Shown piece by piece: positions 1 to 5,630 of a DNA stretch of 7,628 nt (positions within the stretch are counted from its first letter, which is position 1; each line of letters begins with the position of its first letter). The notes beneath the pieces are model-generated. The model was not told the DNA's origin, did no database searches, and worked only from the letters and a program-made list of their open reading frames with translations. This DNA is from an uncultured Clostridium sp. (GTDB taxonomy: Bacteria; Bacillota; Clostridia; Lachnospirales; Lachnospiraceae), in assembly GCA_958442925.1 (NCBI GenBank), contig CAUCIO010000103.1:1-7628 (forward strand), given 5' to 3'. The position numbers and the translations under genes are program-made.

Positions 1-6
1 TTTTTT

Positions 7-561
7 ATGCAGGAGAGAATGAAAGTATTTGAGGATAAGATGGAGAAATCCTATGACGCATTATTAAATGAGTTCAGCTCCATCCGCGCAGGACGTGCCA
101 ATCCGCATGTATTAGATAAATTAAAGGTAGATTACTACGGAGCGCCGACACCGCTTCAGCAGGTTGCTAATATCTCTGTTCCGGAGCCGAGAATGATTCA
201 GATTCAGCCATGGGAGAAGAGTCTGATCAAAGCCATTGAGAAGGCAATTCTGACTTCTGATCTGGGCATTAACCCAAACAATGACGGTTCTATTATCCGC
301 CTGATTTTCCCGGAGCTTACAGAGGAGCGCAGAAAAGAGCTGGCTAAGGATGTAAAAAAGAAGGGTGAGGGCGCTAAGGTTGCTGTGAGAAATATCCGTC
401 GTGACGCCAATGATACCTTTAAGAAGCTGGAGAAAGCCAACGAGATTTCTGAGGACGATTTATCAGATGCAGAGGAGAAAATCCAGAAGCTGACCGATAA
501 GATGATCGACAAAATCGACAAGGCTGTTGACACTAAGACAAAAGAGATCATGACAGTATAA
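7..561 (+). CDS. frr: Ribosome recycling factor (RRF)
   Basis: RRF works with EF-G in the cytoplasm to split the post-termination ribosome so that it can be reused. The 184-residue product matches the usual length of about 185. The conserved RAGRANP motif (from about residue 27) starts the three-helix bundle, the YYGAPTPL segment opens the small inserted domain II, and VAVRNIRRDAND (about 125–136) returns to the bundle with Arg132 at the position of the functionally important Arg132 of the E. coli protein. The C-terminus (KEIMTV) is typical. The start is taken at the ATG at 7 because clostridial RRFs commonly begin MxERxKVxEEKM. An ATG at 19 is possible, but its nearest purine-rich site (AGGAG at 11–15) is only 3 bases away. 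Only six T bases are visible upstream, so the ribosome binding site cannot be judged. pyrH is the usual upstream neighbour but lies outside the window. Confidence 0.97.
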   Translation: MQERMKVFEDKMEKSYDALLNEFSSIRAGRANPHVLDKLKVDYYGAPTPLQQVANISVPEPRMIQIQPWEKSLIKAIEKAILTSDLGINPNNDGSIIRLIFPELTEERRKELAKDVKKKGEGAKVAVRNIRRDANDTFKKLEKANEISEDDLSDAEEKIQKLTDKMIDKIDKAVDTKTKEIMTV

Positions 562-562
562 A
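535..562 (+). promoter_or_regulatory. Weak candidate sigma-A promoter for uppS, overlapping the frr 3' end
   Basis: AAGACA at 535–540 (4 of 6 to the -35 consensus) lies 16 bases before TATAAA at 557–562 (5 of 6 to the -10 consensus). A perfect TTGACA also sits at 527–532, but it is 24 bases from the same -10, which is too far. These bases also encode the end of frr and its stop codon, so the match may be chance. A promoter near here would explain how uppS is expressed downstream of a terminator. The predicted start, about 569, falls at the edge of the hairpin. This is inference from motif matching only. Confidence 0.2.
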
Positions 563-569
563 ATTTACC

Positions 570-597
570 GGGGCAGGAACTCCTGCCCCTTATTTTT
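570..597 (+). terminator. Rho-independent terminator after frr
   Basis: A perfect 8-bp GC-rich stem (GGGGCAGG at 570–577 pairing with CCTGCCCC at 582–589) closes a 4-base loop (AACT). It is followed directly by TTATTTTT at 590–597. It begins 9 bases after the frr stop codon and ends 14–17 bases before the uppS start. This has the standard form of an intrinsic terminator. It would end or attenuate transcripts arriving from upstream (pyrH–frr), so uppS and the genes beyond need read-through or their own promoter. Confidence 0.85.
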
Positions 598-603
598 CGT
601 GGT

Positions 604-610
604 GGGAGGA
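604..610 (+). promoter_or_regulatory. uppS ribosome binding site (decides the start)
   Basis: GGGAGGA precedes two adjacent in-frame ATG codons at 612 and 615. The GGAGG core (605–609) is 2 bases from the first and 5 bases from the second. The second ATG has the normal spacing and is preferred. Confidence 0.7.
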
Positions 611-614
611 TATG

Positions 615-1337
615 ATGGAAACAGATACTTCTAAAATGGTAATTCCGGCTCATGTGGCTCTTATTCTCGATGGAAACGGAAGATGGGCGAAAAAGAGAGG
701 CCTTCCCAGAACAGCCGGACATAAGCAGGGCTGTATTACGGTGGAGAAAACAGTAGAGGATGCTGCCAGGCTTGGAATCAGGTATCTGACTGTTTATGGA
801 TTCTCTACAGAGAACTGGAAGCGGTCTGTGGAGGAAGTCAGCGCCCTGATGCAGCTGTTCCGTTACTACTTAAAAAGACTTTTAAAAATTGCCAAGGCAA
901 ATAATGTCCGTGTTAAAATGATTGGAGACAGAACACGTTTTGACAGCGATATTATTGAGGGCATTAACCGGCTGGAGCAGGAGACGGCAGCCAATACCGG
1001 GATGACTTTTGTCATTGCCGTGAATTACGGCGGCCGTGATGAAATTCGCCGGGCAGTCAGCCGCATGATGCGGGATGCCCAGGCAGGTATTCTCAGCCCG
1101 GATCAGGTGACAGAGGATACGGTGGATTCTTATCTGGATACGGCGGGAATTCCGGATCCGGATCTTTTAATCCGCACCAGTGGAGAAATCCGCCTGTCTA
1201 ATTATCTGCTCTGGCAGCTGGCTTACAGCGAAATTTATATTACTGACTGCCTGTGGCCAGATTTTAACCGGGATGAGCTGGTAAAGGCCATTGCCCAGTA
1301 CAACAAAAGAGAACGGCGGTTCGGCGGAGCGAAGTAG
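615..1337 (+). CDS. uppS: Undecaprenyl diphosphate synthase (cis-prenyltransferase)
   Basis: UppS adds isopentenyl diphosphate units in the cis configuration to farnesyl diphosphate, making the C55 precursor of the lipid carrier for peptidoglycan and other wall polymers. Acting at the inner face of the membrane, it is essential in most bacteria. From the ATG at 615 the protein has 240 residues, normal for the family. Visible landmarks are LDGNGRWAKKRG near the N-terminus with the catalytic, Mg-binding Asp19, then the GFSTENW motif and RTSGE…RLSNYLLWQ with Arg187 and Arg193, and Glu206 in AYSEIY. These four fall exactly 7 positions before Asp26, Arg194, Arg200 and Glu213 of the E. coli enzyme. 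An alternative ATG at 612 would add one Met. The gene is 18 bases upstream of cdsA and follows the terminator after frr. Its substrate comes from the MEP pathway, to which dxr and ispG in the same cluster belong. Confidence 0.97.
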   Translation: METDTSKMVIPAHVALILDGNGRWAKKRGLPRTAGHKQGCITVEKTVEDAARLGIRYLTVYGFSTENWKRSVEEVSALMQLFRYYLKRLLKIAKANNVRVKMIGDRTRFDSDIIEGINRLEQETAANTGMTFVIAVNYGGRDEIRRAVSRMMRDAQAGILSPDQVTEDTVDSYLDTAGIPDPDLLIRTSGEIRLSNYLLWQLAYSEIYITDCLWPDFNRDELVKAIAQYNKRERRFGGAK

Positions 1338-1355
1338 CAGAGAGGGGGAAGTGTC

Positions 1356-2156
1356 ATGTTTACAACCAGACTGATCAGCGGAATTGTGCTTGTAATTCTG
1401 GCTATTTTAATTGTCGGAACTGGCGGAACCCTTCTGTTTGCCGTTACGGCAGCCCTGTCTCTGATTGGAATGTTTGAGCTGTACCGGGTGGTGCAGATAG
1501 AAAAAAAGGCTCCTGGCATTGCCGGGTATGCAGCCGGGATTTTTTATTATGGCCTTTTGTGGTTTCACAAAGAGGAATATATTGTACTGATGGCCATTAT
1601 GGCTCTTATGGTGCTGATGGCTATCTATGTAGTTACCTTTCCCCACTATAAGACGGAACAGGTAACCGTAGCGTTTTTTGGTATTTTTTACCTGGCTGTC
1701 ATGCTGTCCTACCTGTATCAGGTACGCTCCATGGCTGATGGAAAATACCTGGTATGGCTGATCGTTTTAAGCTCCTGGGGCTGCGATACCTTTGCCTACT
1801 GTGCCGGAAAAATGTTTGGAAAACATAAGCTGACACCTGTGCTGAGCCCGAAAAAGACGGTAGAAGGCGCAGTGGGAGGCGTGCTGGGAGCTGCTCTTCT
1901 GGGAATGATTTTCGGCGCTTTATTCGGCGGACAGATGGAGGAAATCGTAAGTCCTGCTGTTCTCTGCGCCATAGCCTGTGCTATAGCGGCAGTGATTTCA
2001 CAGATCGGAGATCTGGCTGCTTCTGCCATTAAGAGAAATCATGATGTGAAAGATTATGGCCGTCTGATTCCAGGCCATGGAGGTGTGCTGGATCGGTTTG
2101 ACAGCATGATTTTTACAGCTCCGGCCATTTTCTTTGCCCTGACGCTGTTAGGCTAG
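1356..2156 (+). CDS. cdsA: Phosphatidate cytidylyltransferase (CDP-diglyceride synthase)
   Basis: CdsA is an integral membrane enzyme that joins CTP and phosphatidic acid to give CDP-diacylglycerol and pyrophosphate, the branch point for phosphatidylglycerol, cardiolipin and other phospholipids. The 266-residue product is highly hydrophobic, with several membrane segments, the first at about residues 5–20. It carries the full CdsA signature near the C-terminus: SAIKRNHDVKD (from residue 223), then PGHGGVLDRFD (239–249), whose Asp and Lys residues bind metal and nucleotide in the family. The upstream SWGCDTFAYCAGKMFG segment with KKTVEG is also typical. The ATG at 1356 follows a purine-rich site (GAGGGGG, about 1342–1348) by 7 bases, and the gene begins 18 bases after uppS. 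The uppS–cdsA pairing is widespread in bacteria and links carrier-lipid and phospholipid synthesis. Confidence 0.96.
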   Translation: MFTTRLISGIVLVILAILIVGTGGTLLFAVTAALSLIGMFELYRVVQIEKKAPGIAGYAAGIFYYGLLWFHKEEYIVLMAIMALMVLMAIYVVTFPHYKTEQVTVAFFGIFYLAVMLSYLYQVRSMADGKYLVWLIVLSSWGCDTFAYCAGKMFGKHKLTPVLSPKKTVEGAVGGVLGAALLGMIFGALFGGQMEEIVSPAVLCAIACAIAAVISQIGDLAASAIKRNHDVKDYGRLIPGHGGVLDRFDSMIFTAPAIFFALTLLG

Positions 2157-2216
2157 AATCCTACAAGAACTTAAACGGGAGTTTGATACATAATTTTTCA
2201 GAATACGGAGGAAGAC

Positions 2217-3362
2217 ATGAAGAAAATTGCAATTCTGGGTTCCACCGGTTCCATCGGAACACAAACACTGGAAGTGGTGAGAAATAACGGTGACATTGAG
2301 GTGACAGCTCTGGCAGCGGGAAAAAATATTACGCTTCTGGAACAGCAGATCCGGGAATTCCGGCCAAAGCTTGCGGCTGTGTGGGATGAGGCAGATGCAA
2401 AAACGCTGAAGAATGCAGTAAGGGATCTGGACGTTCAGATCCGGTCCGGAATGGATGGCCTGATTGACGTCTGCACAGAACCGTCTGCTGAGATTGTGGT
2501 GACGGCTATTGTGGGAATGATTGGAATCCGCCCGACCATTGCAGCCATGAAAGCAGGAAAGGATATTGCTCTGGCAAACAAGGAAACCCTTGTAACAGCC
2601 GGACATATTATTATGCCGTTAGCAGAACAGACTGGAGTGAAGATTCTGCCGGTAGACAGTGAACACAGCGCGATTTTCCAGTGCTTAAATGGAGAAACAC
2701 ATAATAAAATACATAAGATTCTTCTGACTGCTTCTGGCGGCCCCTTCCGTGGAAGGACGAGAGAGCAGATGAAGGAGATTCAGGTGGAGGATGCACTGAA
2801 GCATCCTAACTGGACTATGGGCAGAAAAATTACCATTGACAGCTCCACTATGGTCAATAAGGGACTGGAAGTGATGGAGGCCAGGTGGCTGTTTGGAGTG
2901 TCTATGGATCAGGTGCAGGTGGTAGTTCAGCCCCAGAGTGTAATTCATTCCATGGTAGAATTCGAGGACGGAGCTGTGATTGCTCAGCTGGGCACCCCGG
3001 ATATGAAGCTTCCTATTCAATATGCACTGTACTACCCTGAGAGAAGATTTCTGCCTGGAGAGCGGTTAGATTTTACGAAACCTGGGCAGATTACCTTTGA
3101 GGCGCCTGATTATGAAAATTTCCGCGGCCTGGCTCTGGCCAGAGAAGCGGGAAAGCGGGGCGGCTCGCTGCCGACTGTGTTTAACGCAGCTAATGAACTG
3201 GCAGTAGCAGCATTTTTAGACAGAAAAATCAGCTATCTGGCGATTACAGATATGATTGAAGCTGCTATGGATCATCACAAAGTAATTGAAAATCCTTCTG
3301 TGGAGCAGATTTTAGGCGCAGAGCAGGAAACCTATGAATATTTGAGACATCATTTTGTATAA
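2217..3362 (+). CDS. dxr: 1-deoxy-D-xylulose 5-phosphate reductoisomerase
   Basis: Dxr (IspC) rearranges and reduces 1-deoxyxylulose 5-phosphate to 2-C-methyl-D-erythritol 4-phosphate with NADPH and a divalent metal. It is the first committed MEP-pathway step and the target of fosmidomycin. At 381 residues it is within the family range (about 380–400). It opens with the NADPH-binding GSTGSIGTQTL loop (residues 8–18). The metal ligands are visible as Asp147 and Glu149 in VDSEHSAIFQ and Glu218 in NKGLEVMEARW, equivalent to Asp150, Glu152 and Glu231 of E. coli. SGGPFRG and the substrate-closing HPNWTMGRKI loop with its Trp are intact, so the enzyme should be active. The ATG has an excellent GGAGG site (2207–2211) 5 bases upstream. 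The 60-base gap from cdsA is the largest in the unit but shows no convincing terminator or promoter. rseP follows after 30 bases. Confidence 0.98.
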   Translation: MKKIAILGSTGSIGTQTLEVVRNNGDIEVTALAAGKNITLLEQQIREFRPKLAAVWDEADAKTLKNAVRDLDVQIRSGMDGLIDVCTEPSAEIVVTAIVGMIGIRPTIAAMKAGKDIALANKETLVTAGHIIMPLAEQTGVKILPVDSEHSAIFQCLNGETHNKIHKILLTASGGPFRGRTREQMKEIQVEDALKHPNWTMGRKITIDSSTMVNKGLEVMEARWLFGVSMDQVQVVVQPQSVIHSMVEFEDGAVIAQLGTPDMKLPIQYALYYPERRFLPGERLDFTKPGQITFEAPDYENFRGLALAREAGKRGGSLPTVFNAANELAVAAFLDRKISYLAITDMIEAAMDHHKVIENPSVEQILGAEQETYEYLRHHFV

Positions 3363-3382
3363 ACCATAATAAAAGAGAGGAC

Positions 3383-3388
3383 AGGTGG
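3383..3388 (+). promoter_or_regulatory. rseP ribosome binding site (supports the TTG start)
   Basis: AGGTGG lies 4 bases before the TTG at 3393. A second purine run, GAGAGG (3375–3380), is 12 bases away and too distant. No ATG or GTG occurs in frame between the dxr stop codon and the conserved protein N-terminus, so a TTG start is required. A second TTG at 3402 is possible but is 13 bases from this site. Confidence 0.6.
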
Positions 3389-3392
3389 TAGA

Positions 3393-4538
3393 TTGTTAAG
3401 TTTGCTTGCGGCGATTCTGGTATTCGGACTGATTATTCTGTTCCATGAATTTGGCCATTTTCTATTTGCAAAGCTGGGGGGAATCTGCGTTTTGGAGTTT
3501 TCTCTTGGAATGGGGCCAAGACTGCTCAGCTTTAAGAGAGGGGATACCAGATATTCGCTGAAGCTTCTGCCTTTCGGCGGATCCTGTATGATGCTGGGAG
3601 AGGATGAGGAACCCATCTCTTCTGAAGATGAAACAGATCCGGCAGAGAGCGCGCTGGAGTCGGATATCCGGCAGACAGAGCAGGAGGGTGGAATCCCCAT
3701 CCGGTATGCGCCGGACGGCACGCCGGTGAGAGGCCTGGCTTTCCACGAGGCATCTGTGTTCACCCGTTTTCTTACCATTGCGGCGGGACCAGTATTTAAC
3801 TTTATCCTGGCTCTCGCCTGCGGAATTGCCGTGGTGGCTTATGCGGGATGCCAGCCGCCGGAAATTTTCAAGGTTCAGGAAGGTTCTCCGGCAGCAGAGG
3901 CAGGCCTTCAGCCGGGGGATGTAATTACCAGGATCAACGGAAAAAAAGTGCATCTCTATCAGGAGGTGGCCATGCAGAACACCTTCCATCCCGGCGAAAC
4001 CATGAATCTGGAGTACAGAAGAGGAGAGGAACTCCACAAAACGACAGTAACTCCGGCTTACTCTGAGGCAGAAGGAAGTTATCTGATGGGCATTGCCGGT
4101 GGAATTCCCAGAGCGCCAAAATCTCTGTTTGAGACGGTTCAGTACAGTGTCTATGAATTCCGCTACCTGGTAAATCTGACGTTCCAGAGCCTGAAAATGC
4201 TGGTTACCGGCCAGGTATCCAGAAAGGATGTGGCAGGCCCGGTGGGCATTGTGGTCATGATTGACAAGACAGTGGAGGAGAGCAGCAGCTATGGAATCAT
4301 GACTGTTCTGATTACCCTGGCCAATATGTGCCTGGTTTTAAGTGCCAATCTGGGTATCATGAATCTGCTTCCCATTCCTGCGCTGGACGGAGGACGCCTT
4401 GTCTTTATCCTGATTGAGGCGGTTCGGGGAAAGCCTGTGGATCCGGAAAAAGAAGGCATGATTCACATGGCAGGCATGGCAGTTCTCATGGTGCTGATGG
4501 TTGTGATCTTATTTAATGATATTGCAAATCTGTTGTGA
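3393..4538 (+). CDS. rseP: RseP/RasP-type site-2 intramembrane zinc metalloprotease
   Basis: Members of the M50 family cut single-pass membrane proteins within the bilayer after a first cleavage by another protease. Known targets in relatives are anti-sigma factors and division or signal-peptide remnants; the substrate here is unknown. The zinc-binding HEFGH motif (His18, Glu19, His22) is in the first membrane helix. A second helix follows at about 126–151, including the TIAAGPVFNF motif. A single PDZ domain spans about 157–240 (EGSPAAEAGLQPGDVI at its start). The third ligand, Asp332, lies in NLLPIPALDGG, before a final membrane helix (about 355–380). Length is 381 residues. An acidic, probably disordered insertion (about 70–116) separates the first membrane region from the second helix. 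Translation starts at TTG, and the reading frame is the same as dxr, separated by a single TAA. ispG starts 15 bases downstream. The dxr–rseP–ispG order is common in Clostridia. Confidence 0.96.
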   Translation: MLSLLAAILVFGLIILFHEFGHFLFAKLGGICVLEFSLGMGPRLLSFKRGDTRYSLKLLPFGGSCMMLGEDEEPISSEDETDPAESALESDIRQTEQEGGIPIRYAPDGTPVRGLAFHEASVFTRFLTIAAGPVFNFILALACGIAVVAYAGCQPPEIFKVQEGSPAAEAGLQPGDVITRINGKKVHLYQEVAMQNTFHPGETMNLEYRRGEELHKTTVTPAYSEAEGSYLMGIAGGIPRAPKSLFETVQYSVYEFRYLVNLTFQSLKMLVTGQVSRKDVAGPVGIVVMIDKTVEESSSYGIMTVLITLANMCLVLSANLGIMNLLPIPALDGGRLVFILIEAVRGKPVDPEKEGMIHMAGMAVLMVLMVVILFNDIANLL

Positions 4539-4553
4539 TCGGAGGAATCTATT

Positions 4554-5630
4554 ATGACATACAGAGCTTCAACGAAACCAGTTCAAATCGGAAACCGCAT
4601 CATCGGCGGCGGAAATCCTGTTTTGATTCAGTCTATGTGCAATACAAAGACCGAGGACAGTGCATCTACGATTGCCCAGATTCTGGAACTGGAGCGGGCT
4701 GGCTGTGATATTATCCGGGTAGCTGTTCCTACTATGGAGGCGGCGGAAAGCCTGAAAGCCATCAAAAAAGCTATCCACATTCCTTTAGTAGCTGATATTC
4801 ATTTCGACTACCGTCTGGCTATCGCAGCCATTGAATGCGGAGCTGATAAAATCAGGATTAACCCTGGAAACATCGGTTCTGAAGAACGGGTACAGGCGGT
4901 TGTGGATAAGGCGAAAGAATACGGAGTCCCTATCCGGGTAGGCGTCAACAGCGGTTCCCTGGAGAAGCATCTGATTGAAAAGTACGGCGGTGTGACGGCA
5001 GAGGGAATTGTGGAGAGCGCTCTTGACAAGGCGGCTTTAATTGAGCGTATGGGATATGACAATCTGGTGCTCAGCATCAAGTCGTCAGACGTTCTGATGT
5101 GCGTCAAAGCCCATGAGCTGATTGCCAGACAGACGCCTTATCCGCTTCATGTGGGAATCACAGAGGCCGGAACTGTGCTTTCTGGAAATATTAAATCTGC
5201 CATCGGCCTGGGACTGATTTTAAATCAGGGCATCGGAGATACTATCCGTGTTTCCCTGACAGGAAATCCTGTGGAAGAAGTCAAATCCGCCAAGCTGATT
5301 TTAAAAACCCTGGGCCTCCGAACAGGCGGTGTGGAGGTGGTTTCCTGCCCTACCTGCGGACGAACCCAGATCGATCTGATTGGTCTTGCAAACCAGGTGG
5401 AAAACATGGTGCAGGAATACCCGCTGGACATTAAGGTAGCGGTTATGGGCTGTGTCGTCAATGGCCCTGGAGAGGCCAGAGAGGCAGATCTTGGCATTGC
5501 CGGAGGAATCGGAGAGGGGCTTCTTTTCAAGAAGGGACAGATCATCCGCAAGGTTCCTGAGGCAGAACTGTTAAACGCCCTGAAGGCAGAGCTGGATCAA
5601 ATGCTTGTGGATGCAGGTGAGAAGGAATGA
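4554..5630 (+). CDS. ispG: 4-hydroxy-3-methylbut-2-enyl diphosphate synthase (GcpE)
   Basis: IspG reductively opens methylerythritol cyclodiphosphate to give HMBPP, the penultimate MEP-pathway product, using a 4Fe-4S cluster and electrons from ferredoxin or flavodoxin. The 358-residue protein has the bacterial two-domain layout: a TIM barrel over roughly residues 1–250 (with the early IQSMCNTKTED and later VADIHFDYRLA and INPGNIG motifs), then the cluster domain. Cluster ligands are visible as Cys265 and Cys268 (CPTCGRT), Cys300 (MGCVVNGPGE) and Glu307, the unusual 3-Cys/1-Glu set of this family. There is no extra domain of the plant or chlamydial type. The ATG follows GGAGG (4541–4545) by 8 bases. 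The stop codon overlaps the start of polC (ATGA), which suggests coupled translation. Dxr, two genes upstream, acts earlier in the same pathway. Confidence 0.98.
   Translation: MTYRASTKPVQIGNRIIGGGNPVLIQSMCNTKTEDSASTIAQILELERAGCDIIRVAVPTMEAAESLKAIKKAIHIPLVADIHFDYRLAIAAIECGADKIRINPGNIGSEERVQAVVDKAKEYGVPIRVGVNSGSLEKHLIEKYGGVTAEGIVESALDKAALIERMGYDNLVLSIKSSDVLMCVKAHELIARQTPYPLHVGITEAGTVLSGNIKSAIGLGLILNQGIGDTIRVSLTGNPVEEVKSAKLILKTLGLRTGGVEVVSCPTCGRTQIDLIGLANQVENMVQEYPLDIKVAVMGCVVNGPGEAREADLGIAGGIGEGLLFKKGQIIRKVPEAELLNALKAELDQMLVDAGEKE

Noticed and set aside
1..6. A run of six T bases immediately before the frr start, possibly the tail of an upstream terminator.
   Set aside because: The stem, if any, would lie outside the window, so nothing can be supported.
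204..722. A 172-codon open frame on the - strand opposite frr and the start of uppS.
   Set aside because: It crosses the terminator and two well-supported genes, has Ser/Phe/Leu-rich shadow composition and resembles no family I know.
2157..2216. The cdsA–dxr gap holds a short AAAC/GTTT inverted repeat followed by an AT-rich run with TTTTT, and CATAAT as a possible -10.
   Set aside because: The stem is only 4 bp and AT-rich, too weak for a terminator, and no acceptable -35 lies 16–18 bases upstream of CATAAT.
3462..4037. A 191-codon open frame on the - strand inside rseP.
   Set aside because: It lies wholly antisense to a gene with intact catalytic motifs; its composition is that of an antisense shadow and no ribosome binding site stands out.
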